A DNA stretch of 64,000 bases from Spirosoma foliorum. Its GTDB lineage: Bacteria; Bacteroidota; Bacteroidia; Cytophagales; Spirosomataceae. The translations under genes were made by a program, and so were the position numbers. Below are positions 1-7,837 of this stretch, piece by piece. The DNA lies in NCBI RefSeq assembly GCF_014117325.1, contig NZ_CP059732.1, forward strand, positions 3,919,001 to 3,983,000. Direction: 5' to 3'. The notes beneath the pieces are model-generated. The model had not been told where the DNA came from and ran no database searches. It was given only the letters and a program-made list of their open reading frames with translations. Positions within the stretch are counted from its first letter, which is position 1; every line of letters starts with the position of its first letter.

Positions 1-609
1 TTCGGGCATTCGGAGCAGGATACCGATTGACATCAGTGCAAAGGCGGACGATGTCCAGAACATAATATTCATGGAAAAATCGGTGGCTAACCAACTGCCA
101 ATGGCGGGTCCCAACGACATACCCATGGCCGTAAACAAACCCAGCATACCCATTGCTTCGCCCCGGCGATTGGCCGGAACCACATCGGCTATATAGGCCG
201 AGGTAGCTGTGGGTTTTGTTCCTGTAGAAAAACCGTGAATGAGTCGGAGCGTTAGAAAACCCCAGACCGTGAGCAAATAGGGATAGAGCAATCCGCAAAC
301 GAAGCAGACAACCGAGCCGAAGGCCATAACCGGAACACGCCCGACGGTATCCGTAATTTTTCCGCTGAATGGCCGCGATACACCAGCCGTAAATGTAAAG
401 AGCGCGATAATCAACCCAACATATTCCCGTCCTCCCATTTTTTCCAAATAGGCGGGCAACTCAGGAATCATCATCGAAAAACTGGCCGAAAACAGGAAGT
501 TACTAACCGAGAGTAACCAAAAGGAGAACGTGTAAAGAGAGGGGCCGCTGGGGCTACGTCGAGAGAAAAGTGAACGAACGTCCAAAGTGACTGGATTTGG
601 TTCGCTCAA
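1..609 (-). CDS. MFS transporter, N-terminal part (runs off the window edge)
   Basis: I read about 200 residues of a major facilitator superfamily exporter on the minus strand; the rest lies beyond base 1. Visible are a first membrane segment (FWLLSVSNFLFSASF), the loop 2-3 signature (GKITDTVGRVPV, the family motif A) and at least four further hydrophobic helices. The motif SAYIADVVPANRRGEAMG at the loop 4-5 region suits drug/sugar-type MFS exporters. No ATG precedes the first helix in frame. TTG at 607-609 or at 583-585 are the only usable starts, so the start is uncertain. It follows a heptad-built hairpin that separates it from the upstream lipoprotein gene. The substrate cannot be told. 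Confidence 0.85.
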   Translation of the reverse strand, partial: MSEPNPVTLDVRSLFSRRSPSGPSLYTFSFWLLSVSNFLFSASFSMMIPELPAYLEKMGGREYVGLIIALFTFTAGVSRPFSGKITDTVGRVPVMAFGSVVCFVCGLLYPYLLTVWGFLTLRLIHGFSTGTKPTATSAYIADVVPANRRGEAMGMLGLFTAMGMSLGPAIGSWLATDFSMNIMFWTSSAFALMSIGILLRMPE

Positions 610-640
610 ATTTACACATTCATTTTTGAAATTAGGTGAA

Positions 641-730
641 GTTGAGGTTCGTAGTTCGAGGTTTGTAGTTGCTGGCGTGTCATTAATAACGAACCACGAA
701 CTTCAAACCACAAACCTCGAACTACAAACT
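641..730. repeat. Heptad-built inverted repeat
   Basis: The left arm reads as 7-nt units that start with GTT (GTTCGTA, GTTCGAG, GTTTGTA, GTTGCTG at 647, 654, 661, 668). The right arm reads as 7-nt units that end in AAC (CACGAAC, TTCAAAC, CACAAAC, CTCGAAC, TACAAAC from 695 to 729). The arms are near-complementary and would form a hairpin of about 25 bp. The right arm ends one base before the stop codon of the 731-1228 gene, so it could act as that gene's terminator. Confidence 0.85.
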
Positions 731-1228
731 CTATTTCGGCTCGGGTGTGCTATTGCCTCCATCGACCACAAACCGCCATTGGCCGTTGCGCTGGCGCTTC
801 CAGACCGTTACGTAAACACCATATTGGGCACTCCGTTTTCCGGCATCGTCTTTTTTCGTGAGCATCCATTGACCAAACGTATAGCCTAAATCACCCGATG
901 TAGCCGCATCGGCCTTCAGGACTTGCCAGGTCAAAACGGGTCCATTGGCTGGCAGGCGACTCATCTGAGCCCTCAGCGAATCAAATCCAATCGTGGGAGC
1001 GGTCCCGTCGTTGAGCTTAATCACATCATCGCTAGCATAGGTCGTAAAGGCTTTCGCCATACCCTGTTTTTCAGACATAATACTAAAATTCTGGTCTGCC
1101 TCCCGAATCTCGTCGATGGCTTTCTGACGGACGGCGGCCGCCGGATTCATGGAGCGTGGGCTATCGACCTGTGTACGGCAAGAGGCTGTCAATCCTAAAA
1201 GTAGTATGAGTGATAATGCAGACTTCAT
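731..1228 (-). CDS. SnoaL/DUF4440-like lipoprotein
   Basis: A 165-residue protein with a lipoprotein signal peptide (MKSALSLILLLGLTASC; lipobox LTAS-C with Cys17). It should be anchored in the outer or inner membrane. The mature part looks like the NTF2-like fold of DUF4440/SnoaL proteins: an N-terminal helix ending in SIMSEKQGMAKAF, then DDVIKLNDGTAP and a C-terminal beta strand pair around VTVWKRQRNGQWRFVVDGG, which is the usual closing strand of that family. These domains bind small hydrophobic ligands or act as small enzymes, and no catalytic residue can be assigned here. It is divergent from mltG, with a heptad hairpin between them. Confidence 0.7.
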   Translation of the reverse strand: MKSALSLILLLGLTASCRTQVDSPRSMNPAAAVRQKAIDEIREADQNFSIMSEKQGMAKAFTTYASDDVIKLNDGTAPTIGFDSLRAQMSRLPANGPVLTWQVLKADAATSGDLGYTFGQWMLTKKDDAGKRSAQYGVYVTVWKRQRNGQWRFVVDGGNSTPEPK

Positions 1229-1278
1229 GTGCAGTAGGATGATTAGTTATGATTTGGCGTAAATTTGCAAACTGAATT

Positions 1279-1375
1279 ATGAATGATGAATGATAAATGA
1301 TGAATTATTTCCATGTCATTCGTCTCTGAAACGCCAGTCCGACCATAATTCATCATTTATCATTCATCATTTATT
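1279..1375. repeat. Heptad-built inverted repeat of the ATGAATG type
   Basis: Left arm: ATGAATG, ATGAATG, ATAAATG, ATGAATT at 1279, 1286, 1293, 1300. Right arm: CATAATT, CATCATT, TATCATT, CATCATT at 1344, 1351, 1358, 1365, running directly into the mltG start codon at 1376. The units are almost the same as the perfect ATGATGA/TCATCAT arrays around the IVP gene near 42 kb. It lies between divergent genes, so it cannot be a simple terminator for either. Confidence 0.85.
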
Positions 1376-2413
1376 ATGTCTCGTAATTTAAAAATTGCTC
1401 TTTTCCTCACCGTTTCTATCCTGCTAACGACATTTTCGTTTTATTTCTGGCAGGTTTTCAGAAGTCCGAACCTTCAGGTAAACGATGGCGATAAAACGTT
1501 TGCGCTGCTCATTCCACGAGGAGCTACGTTTGAGTCGGTCATGGATACGCTAAAAACGCATAAGGTTATCAACGATGAGACGTCCTTTCGGTTTCTGGCC
1601 AAAATGATGAAATACCCTGAACTAGTCAAAGAAGGTCGTTATGAGATTAAGCCGCTCATGGGCAACCGGGAAGCGCTGGTTAAACTTCGTAGTGGCAATC
1701 AGGATGCTATGCCCGTGACCTTCACCAGCATGCGGCAAAAAAGCGATCTTATTCAACGAGTCGGCAGCAAGTTTGAATTTGGTCCCGAAGCACTCGGCAA
1801 ATTGCTCAACGATCCGGCCACCTGTCAGAAGTTCGGTTTCGATACCACTACGATTGTTTGCCTGTTCTTGCCAAACACTTATGAGATGTTCTGGACAATC
1901 AAACCTGAAGCATTTCTGGAGCGTATGGGTACCGAATACAAAAAGTTCTGGACGCCCGAACGTCAGGCCAAAGCGAAAGCATTGGGTATGAGTCAAACGC
2001 AAGTGCAGGTACTTGCTTCTATTGTGGCTTCTGAAACCAACAAACGTGACGAGCAACCTCGCGTGGCAGGCGTGTACCTGAACCGTCTGAAACGTGGCAT
2101 TAAGCTGGAAGCCGATCCAACCGTAATTTTTGCCCTGCGTGATTTTACCATCCGTCGGTTATTAAATAAGCAGCTGACCGTCGATTCGCCGTATAATACC
2201 TATCGGTATGCAGGTTTGCCTCCTGGTCCAATCAACCTGCCTGCTCCAACTACCATCGATGCCGTTCTGAACGCCGAACAGCACGATTATCTTTATTTCG
2301 TGGTCGATGCTCGTTTCAACGGCTACCATACGTTTTCCAAAACGCTGGCCGAACACCTGGCTAACGCGCGTCTGTATCAGCAGGCCCTGACACGCATGAA
2401 GATTATGAAATAA
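1376..2413 (+). CDS. mltG: Endolytic murein transglycosylase MltG
   Basis: MltG cuts nascent peptidoglycan strands and so ends glycan elongation. The protein has one N-terminal membrane anchor (residues 7-26) and a periplasmic YceG domain. The catalytic glutamate is expected at Glu220 in SIVASETNKRDEQ, followed by the family motifs VAGVYLNRL, LEADPTVIFAL and GLPPGPINLP. The 345-residue length is normal for the family. The ATG at 1376 is fixed by its position just before the anchor, and it directly abuts the inverted repeat upstream. A second large hairpin starts right after its stop codon. It is probably transcribed separately from its neighbours. Confidence 0.95.
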   Translation: MSRNLKIALFLTVSILLTTFSFYFWQVFRSPNLQVNDGDKTFALLIPRGATFESVMDTLKTHKVINDETSFRFLAKMMKYPELVKEGRYEIKPLMGNREALVKLRSGNQDAMPVTFTSMRQKSDLIQRVGSKFEFGPEALGKLLNDPATCQKFGFDTTTIVCLFLPNTYEMFWTIKPEAFLERMGTEYKKFWTPERQAKAKALGMSQTQVQVLASIVASETNKRDEQPRVAGVYLNRLKRGIKLEADPTVIFALRDFTIRRLLNKQLTVDSPYNTYRYAGLPPGPINLPAPTTIDAVLNAEQHDYLYFVVDARFNGYHTFSKTLAEHLANARLYQQALTRMKIMK

Positions 2414-2519
2414 ACGGAAGAAGGGGAGTAGCGGGAAGAGAGGGAGGAAGGATTGACCGTTGGTCGTTGCCCCTTCCTCCTTTTCTTCCCGCTACTCCCC
2501 TTCTTCCCTCTCCTCCCTA
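2414..2519. repeat. Purine/pyrimidine inverted repeat filling the gene gap
   Basis: The left arm is purine-rich (GGAAGAAGGGGAGTAGCGGG and on), and the right arm is its near-complement (CCCGCTACTCCCCTTCTTCC). Arms are about 40 nt with a short loop around GACCGTTGG. It fills the whole space between the mltG stop and the thioesterase start. A 7-8 nt periodicity of GGRAG-like words is visible but degenerate. It could terminate mltG. Confidence 0.8.
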
Positions 2520-2523
2520 TTTT

Positions 2524-2937
2524 ATGATTATCCACGACGTTACGAATATTCGGGTTCGTTATTACGACACCGACCAGATGGGCATTGTCTATTACGGGAA
2601 TTATGCTCGTTTTTACGAAATCGGACGGGTTGAAGCACTCCGACATTTAGGGCTGGCCTACAAAAAAATGGAAGAGGATGGCATTTCAATGCCGGTCTAT
2701 GATCTTACGTCCCGCTTCATCCGTCCTGCCAAATACGATGATCTACTCACGATCCGGGTAACTATTCCGCAACTTCCTAAAACCCGACTGATGTTTGATT
2801 ATGAGATATTTAATCAGGAGGGCCAACTATTAAATACGGGCCAGACAACCCTTGTATTTGTCCGAACAGAAACCGGTCGACCTTGTGCAGCCCCAACAGA
2901 TCTGGTCGAAGCGGCCAAACCTTTCTTTGATCAGTAG
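2524..2937 (+). CDS. Acyl-CoA thioesterase, YbgC/FadM (4HBT) family
   Basis: A 137-residue hotdog-fold thioesterase that hydrolyses acyl-CoA or acyl-ACP esters in the cytoplasm. The motif YYDTDQMGIVYYGNYARFYE is the 4HBT signature with the catalytic aspartate in DTD, and the central helix GRVEALRHLG follows it. The ATG at 2524 is preferred, because an upstream in-frame start would be translated through the inverted repeat. Length and motif order are typical. YbgC relatives work with the Tol-Pal system in proteobacteria, but no tol genes are seen here, so the substrate is open. Confidence 0.9.
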   Translation: MIIHDVTNIRVRYYDTDQMGIVYYGNYARFYEIGRVEALRHLGLAYKKMEEDGISMPVYDLTSRFIRPAKYDDLLTIRVTIPQLPKTRLMFDYEIFNQEGQLLNTGQTTLVFVRTETGRPCAAPTDLVEAAKPFFDQ

Positions 2938-3037
2938 GTTTTAAAAGTTGATAGTCGCTAATTAGTCTGCTCACTGAGCTATTATCGACTATTTGTATTG
3001 ATGGTTGTACCCCACCTGCGACTAACGACTTTTAGCT
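2938..3037. repeat. Inverted repeat between thioesterase and YihY genes
   Basis: Outer arms TTTAAAAGTTGATAGTCGC and GCGACTAACGACTTTTAG pair almost fully, and TAGTC/GACTA words recur inside. The structure spans from the thioesterase stop to two bases before the next ATG. The AGTC-type words match those of the heptad repeat at 57221-57302. Confidence 0.7.
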
Positions 3038-3038
3038 T

Positions 3039-3995
3039 ATGTTCGACAAACTTTTAGGATTTAAAGCATTACGTGGTGTTCGGGTCTGGCTACATGCCAA
3101 TCATCCGTTCAATTCAAAAACGACCTGGTATTCGTTTTTAAAACGGATGCTCGCTCAGATTACTGACAACGACACCAGCGAGCGGGCCGCTTCTGTATCC
3201 TATAGTCTTATTCTGGCCGTTTTCCCAACCGTTATTTTCTTCTTTACCCTAATTCCTTATATCAGCTTCATTCCTGATCTTCAGAATCAGATCATGAAAT
3301 TCTTCCAGGAATTGCTGCCAGGAGATACATTCAGTACAGTCGACACCACAATTCAGGATATCATTAGTCGGCCCCGAAGCGGTGTACTTTCCTTCGGCTT
3401 TGTCCTGGCGTTGTATTCGGCCACCAGTGGATTGGTTGCGTTAATGCAGGCCTTTAACTCTTCCTATCATTCGGCCGAAAAGCGGAGTTTCTTTAAAATC
3501 AGAGCTATTGCCATTGGTCTCACCTTCACGCTGGCCTTCGCTTTAATTCTGGCCATTGTTGTCTTAATTATCGGAGGCATCGTGAGCGACTACCTCCTTC
3601 ATTTTGGCATCCTGAACAACGTTGTTTTCATCAATCTACTCGCTATTGGCCGGTACCTGGTTGTCTTTGCTGTGTTTGTGGGGGCTATTACGGTCATTTA
3701 TCGCTTCGGGCCGAACGTCAATATGAACTGGATTTTTATTATGCCGGGAGCCATTACAGCCTCGGTTCTGATTGTGCTGACCACCTTCGGGTTTTCCTAT
3801 TACGTCTCCAATTTCGGATCGTATAACAAAGTATATGGCTCTATTGGCACACTGATTGCGTTGATGATCTGGATCAACCTGATCTCGTTATTACTCATTC
3901 TTGGGTTTGAAATGAACGTGTCGCTCTACAATCTTGAAGGGGATAAACACCCGAGTGTAGCGGCAAAAACAACAAACGCCACCTCAGAGACTTGA
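3039..3995 (+). CDS. YihY/BrkB family inner-membrane protein
   Basis: A 318-residue integral membrane protein of the YihY (BrkB, once called RNase BN) family. Six hydrophobic segments can be seen. The family landmark DTSERAASVSYSLILAVFPT leads into helix 1, and the conserved segment SYYVSNFGSYNKVYGSIGT precedes the last two helices. The molecular function of the family is not settled; nuclease activity was an early misassignment. The C-terminal tail is short and Thr-rich. No operon partner is evident. Confidence 0.88.
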   Translation: MFDKLLGFKALRGVRVWLHANHPFNSKTTWYSFLKRMLAQITDNDTSERAASVSYSLILAVFPTVIFFFTLIPYISFIPDLQNQIMKFFQELLPGDTFSTVDTTIQDIISRPRSGVLSFGFVLALYSATSGLVALMQAFNSSYHSAEKRSFFKIRAIAIGLTFTLAFALILAIVVLIIGGIVSDYLLHFGILNNVVFINLLAIGRYLVVFAVFVGAITVIYRFGPNVNMNWIFIMPGAITASVLIVLTTFGFSYYVSNFGSYNKVYGSIGTLIALMIWINLISLLLILGFEMNVSLYNLEGDKHPSVAAKTTNATSET

Positions 3996-4252
3996 GATGA
4001 CGTTTGCAAAACCTAACCCATAAATGTAAAAGCACACGCTTCGGTCAAGCACCACGAATGGTACGACCAAAACGCGTTCGGTCAGAAAATCCCAAAAATC
4101 GAGCCAATCTTACATCTAAGGGAAAAATATTTTAAAAATTTGACCGATGACGAACTGGGTGTCTATCCGTCCGAAACATAGACCCCTAACTATCAGGCCC
4201 TTTAGGGAAAGGGCGGTAGCTGCAAGGGTCGCAACTTTTTTTTATAACTGTT

Positions 4253-5278
4253 TTGGCAAACGATTTAAGCTACCCACCACTAAATTCTTGCCAAACTCAA
4301 TTACTGCCCTGGGTAACGGTTATTTGTATCTGCCATAATCACCAGGATTATGTGTTGCAGGCGCTGAAATCGGTAATTGAACAGGACTATCCAACTATAG
4401 AATTGATCGTCATTGACAATGCCAGCACCGACCTTTCTTCAACCCGTATTGGCGAATTTGTTCAATTATTTCCAACCATCCGATTTATCAGGAATGCGGT
4501 CAATGTAGGCTTAAATCGAGCATTCAATCAGGGATTGGCGCTCGCTCAGGGGCAATATATTATTGATCTTTCGGCGGATGATTTATTACTGCCCCACCGT
4601 ATAAGCAGGCAGGTGAACGTACTCGAGCAATTGCCAGCTACCTATGGCGTTGTCTTTTCTAATGCCGCCTACATCGATGCAGGTGGAAAAAAAACAGGTG
4701 TTCATTATCCCGTCGACAGCAACGGCCATACACTTGTGGATGTGCCAATCGGATTCGTTTTCATGCACCTTCTGAAAGCTTATTTTATTTGTACACCAAC
4801 CATGATGATGCGACGAAATATGCTCATTGAACTGGGCGGCTACGACGAGACACTTAGCTACGAGGATTTTGACCTGTGGGTACGATCCGCGCGGACTTAT
4901 CAATATGCGTATATCGATGCAGTTTTGACCTTAAAACGGCTCCTTCCTACTGCGCTATCAACCCAGGTTATACAGCCCTATAACCACCTCCTACCCTCAA
5001 CGCTAATTGTTTGTCAGAAAGCCTTTACCCTTTGTGCTACGCCCGATGAATTTCAGGCCCTGGCCGCTCGAATCCAAACATTTGTCCGGAAAGCGTTTTA
5101 CGCCCAGCAATTCGAGCTGGTTGCGCAATTTGGCAAGCTTCTTCAACAAATTACGCAACCTGATCTGCTAACCCGGCTCATTCTGCTACTGAGCCGATTC
5201 CATTTCCCGGTCAATCTATTTTATCGAATTTACCACCAATGGCAACCTGTTCGTGGTTGGCGAAACCGAGCGGGGTAG
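4253..5278 (+). CDS. Glycosyltransferase family 2
   Basis: A GT-A fold glycosyltransferase of about 341 residues that would transfer a sugar from a nucleotide donor on the cytoplasmic face. The N-terminal signature VTVICICHNHQDYVLQAL, then IELIVIDNASTD, and the acidic metal-binding motif SADDLLLP are all present, and SYEDFDLWVR supplies the usual ED-type catalytic base region. No membrane helix is obvious. No ATG precedes the domain, so TTG at 4253 is the likely start. The 257 bp upstream hold no gene. It is isolated from other polysaccharide genes, so its product cannot be named. Confidence 0.85.
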   Translation: MANDLSYPPLNSCQTQLLPWVTVICICHNHQDYVLQALKSVIEQDYPTIELIVIDNASTDLSSTRIGEFVQLFPTIRFIRNAVNVGLNRAFNQGLALAQGQYIIDLSADDLLLPHRISRQVNVLEQLPATYGVVFSNAAYIDAGGKKTGVHYPVDSNGHTLVDVPIGFVFMHLLKAYFICTPTMMMRRNMLIELGGYDETLSYEDFDLWVRSARTYQYAYIDAVLTLKRLLPTALSTQVIQPYNHLLPSTLIVCQKAFTLCATPDEFQALAARIQTFVRKAFYAQQFELVAQFGKLLQQITQPDLLTRLILLLSRFHFPVNLFYRIYHQWQPVRGWRNRAG

Positions 5279-5298
5279 TTTTTCGTTAGTAGGTTACT

Positions 5299-5919
5299 AT
5301 GTCTGCTGAATTTATTAAGCTTTATCCAAAAAATCCTGACCCACGCCGGATTGACTATATCGTGAAAGCCCTGCGTGATGGTGCTGTGATTATTTACCCA
5401 ACCGACACGATTTATGGTATGGGTTGCGATATTCATAATGCCCGGGCCGTTGAACGAGTAGCCCGCATTAAAGGCATCAAGCCTACCAAAAACGACTTCT
5501 CATTTATCTGTTACGACCTGAGCCATATTGCCGATTATGCCCGCGTAAGCAATCAGGCGTTTAAGTTAATGAAAAGCCTGCTCCCTGGCCCGTTTACGTT
5601 CATTCTCCAAGCAACAAACAACGTACCTAAGTTACTCAATACCAACAAGAAAACGGTGGGTATTCGTGTACCGGACAATGATATTCCACGTCAGATTGTC
5701 CATCAGCTTGGCAACCCAATTATTACAACATCGATTCGGGATGAAGATGAAATAATTGAGTACTCCACTGATCCAGAATTAATTTTCGAGAAATTTCAGA
5801 ATCTGGTCGATATCGTCATTGACGGCGGCTATGGAGGCAACGTTCCTTCTACAATTGTTGACGCTACAGATGACGAGTTCGCCGTTGTCCGTCAAGGTTT
5901 AGGTGAATTAGTGCTTTGA
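5299..5919 (+). CDS. YrdC/Sua5 superfamily protein, YciO type
   Basis: A 206-residue YrdC-fold protein. [20 protein letters not shown] and [19 protein letters not shown] are the ATP and bicarbonate/threonine binding segments of the superfamily, and [10 protein letters not shown] is also conserved. At the place where true TsaC/Sua5 enzymes have a SAN-type motif, this one has [10 protein letters not shown], as in YciO proteins. It also lacks the Sua5 C-terminal domain. A second member at 35939-36889 has the canonical motif and is the better candidate for tRNA t6A synthesis. This one may act on another substrate. It starts 20 bp after the glycosyltransferase and ends before a good terminator. 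Confidence 0.85.
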   Translation: MSAEFIKLYPKNPDPRRIDYIVKALRDGAVIIYPTDTIYGMGCDIHNARAVERVARIKGIKPTKNDFSFICYDLSHIADYARVSNQAFKLMKSLLPGPFTFILQATNNVPKLLNTNKKTVGIRVPDNDIPRQIVHQLGNPIITTSIRDEDEIIEYSTDPELIFEKFQNLVDIVIDGGYGGNVPSTIVDATDDEFAVVRQGLGELVL

Positions 5920-5951
5920 AAAGTTACAATAAGATTCTATACTTGCACCGT

Positions 5952-5992
5952 AGGGTTAATACTCCTTCGCACCGGAGTCTAACCCTTTTTTT
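5952..5992 (+). terminator. Rho-independent terminator after the YciO-like gene
   Basis: The stem AGGGTTAnACTCC / GGAGTnTAACCCT, with loop TTCGCACC, is followed by seven T residues. It is placed 33 bp after the stop codon at 5919. Confidence 0.9.
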
Positions 5993-6022
5993 ACGAATCA
6001 ACTTTTAACTCATTTTTATAGT

Positions 6023-7048
6023 ATGCGCTTTTCTTTAGCCGCGCTCTCATTATTAGCGGTTTGTCAGCTTACCAGCTGTTCTTCGCAATCAAAACAGGAT
6101 GATTCGTCAAAAACGGGAAAACTTACTACCGAAGCCAGCGCGAAACCAGCCGAAACAGCGCCAGACTCGTCGGGCAAACCAGCCGCAGAACCCGTTGCGT
6201 CAACCCGTGGTGTTAGCACCGGAGACTCTACCCTCGACTCGCTAACCTTTGCTCCTCCTGCTGGCCCGCTGATACCTAAATACCGAATCTTTGCTTATTA
6301 CGGCAACCCACATTCCAAGAAAATGGGGATTCTGGGCAAATATCCTAAAGAGGAAATGCTGGAACGGCTCGACAATGAAATTAAGAACTGGCAAAAAGCC
6401 GATCCAGCTACCCCGATTCAGTCAGCTTTGCATTTAGTGTCTATATCAGCGCAGGGCGCTCCCGGCAAAGACGGTGGTTACCGACTCCGTATGTCTGACA
6501 AGACGATCAAAAAGGTTATAAAATGGGGGAACGACCATAAATCTATTGTATTTCTGGACATTCAGCGTGGGCATGCTCCGCTTGGTCCTGAAATGGAATA
6601 CCTGAAAAAATACCTGAAACTTCCGTTTGTTCACCTGGGCATCGATCCTGAATTCTCGATGGTAACGGGTGCAAAACCAGGCACCAAAATTGGGTCTTAC
6701 GATGCTGCTGATGTTAACCAGGCCGTGCAATTTTTAAGCAAGATTGTTAAGGAAAACAATTTACCTCCTAAAGTGCTGGTCGTTCACCGATTCACGCAAG
6801 GAATGATCAAAAATTACAAAAACATCAAGCTCGATCCCAATGTCCAGATTGTGATGGATATGGACGGCTGGGGACCGCCTGTTCTTAAGAAGGACTCCTA
6901 CCACGATTACATCCAGAAAGAGCCTGTACAGTATACCGGATTCAAACTGTTTTATGACAATGACTTCCGCAAACCAGGCTCTCGTATTATGACGCCCGAA
7001 GAGGTGCTGGCACTGACGCCCAAACCGATGTATATCCAATATCAGTAG
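6023..7048 (+). CDS. Lipoprotein of unknown function, barrel-like domain
   Basis: A 341-residue lipoprotein: signal peptide MRFSLAALSLLAVCQLTSC with the lipobox cysteine at position 19, then a low-complexity Ser/Lys/Ala/Pro linker to about residue 75, then one domain. The domain alternates strands and helices (KYRIFAYYGNP, SALHLVSISAQ, SIVFLDIQRGH, VHLGIDPEFSM, KVLVVHRFTQGM, VQIVMDMDGWG, GFKLFYDND). This looks like a TIM-barrel with acidic residues at strand ends, such as the Asp-Glu pair in GIDPEF. A carbohydrate-related enzyme is possible, but I do not recognise the family. It is transcribed alone, between two strong terminators. Confidence 0.75.
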   Translation: MRFSLAALSLLAVCQLTSCSSQSKQDDSSKTGKLTTEASAKPAETAPDSSGKPAAEPVASTRGVSTGDSTLDSLTFAPPAGPLIPKYRIFAYYGNPHSKKMGILGKYPKEEMLERLDNEIKNWQKADPATPIQSALHLVSISAQGAPGKDGGYRLRMSDKTIKKVIKWGNDHKSIVFLDIQRGHAPLGPEMEYLKKYLKLPFVHLGIDPEFSMVTGAKPGTKIGSYDAADVNQAVQFLSKIVKENNLPPKVLVVHRFTQGMIKNYKNIKLDPNVQIVMDMDGWGPPVLKKDSYHDYIQKEPVQYTGFKLFYDNDFRKPGSRIMTPEEVLALTPKPMYIQYQ

Positions 7049-7065
7049 ATCAAACTCTTTTTGAC

Positions 7066-7117
7066 AATCCCCGGATAGTTTATGCCATTCCGGAATGGCA
7101 TAAACTATCCGGGGATT
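7066..7117. terminator. Perfect 26+26 bp palindromic terminator
   Basis: AATCCCCGGATAGTTTATGC continues to a centre at 7091/7092 and is mirrored without mismatch to 7117, followed by ATTATTTTG. It lies 17 bp after the lipoprotein stop. Confidence 0.85.
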
Positions 7118-7499
7118 ATTATTTTGTAAAATCCAGAAAAAATAATCCAGCGTATATATATCCAGTTAATCACTGATTTTCTGACAGTTATCATCAGTTT
7201 TACAAAAACTTACCTGCGTGTAAGCTAATTACCTAAAATATAGTATAGGCTATTCTATAATTGCTTTCGTTTTTGTTCGTTAAGTTTTTAAGTGGTTGGT
7301 TTGAGTAATGATAGTATTGTATATCTTGCAACGGTTTGCTCTACTCAACAAGGTTTCCCATCTAGGTTAACCCTTCTCAACTTTCAGTCCAGTCTTTTTC
7401 ATCTTTTACATACTACCTCTATCGTACATATTTACGATTTCCCTGATTTCACTGCCCTGGATAATTGTGTCCATACAGTTCTATTGACGAACGATAGCC
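7118..7499. other. Non-coding 382-bp region upstream of the HxlR regulator
   Basis: An AT-rich stretch with no supported gene. It is bounded by a terminator and by the HxlR start, so it should carry the promoter of the lipid gene group. I see no full TTTG-N19-TAnnTTTG match. A reading frame at 7292-7510 starts mid-region, lacks any recognisable motif and overlaps the regulator start. Confidence 0.6.
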
Positions 7500-7829
7500 A
7501 TGTCAATTAACCGGCATGAGGGCCTCAAAAAACCAGATTTACGCCTGATTAACAAAGCGCTGGCAATGGTTAGCGGAAAATGGAGATTGTATATTATCCT
7601 GCTTTTGGGAGAGCAAACGCTCCGGTACACTCAGCTCAGTGAGTTACTGCCCGGCATCAGCGAGAAAGTCTTGGCTGGCGAATTAAAAGCACTGGTAGCA
7701 CTGGGCGTAATGAAACGAAAGGCATATGCAGAAATGCCTCCGCGTGTAGAGTATAAATTATCAAAGAAGGGCCGGTTAGCCTTACCGATTCTGAGCCAAA
7801 TTCAGGATATCGGTCAACTATTTAATTGA
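7500..7829 (+). CDS. HxlR-family winged-helix transcriptional regulator
   Basis: A 109-residue DNA-binding protein. The HxlR pattern is clear: NKALAMVSGKWRLYIILLL, TLRYTQLSELLPGISEKVLAGELKALVALGVMKR as recognition helices and linker, and PPRVEYKLSKKG as the wing. There is no cysteine, so it is not a thiol-redox sensor of the HypR/QorR type. The stop codon lies 9 bp before the preferred start of the desaturase gene, and the two are probably cotranscribed. That suggests it regulates the lipid-modifying genes that follow. Confidence 0.9.
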   Translation: MSINRHEGLKKPDLRLINKALAMVSGKWRLYIILLLGEQTLRYTQLSELLPGISEKVLAGELKALVALGVMKRKAYAEMPPRVEYKLSKKGRLALPILSQIQDIGQLFN

Positions 7830-7837
7830 TTTTATTA

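Noticed and set aside
4147..4338. 63-residue protein before the glycosyltransferase
   Set aside because: It overlaps the well-supported glycosyltransferase frame, and the translation has no recognisable features.
7292..7510. 72-residue protein upstream of the HxlR gene
   Set aside because: No start context or motif; it overlaps the HxlR start and lies in the likely promoter region.
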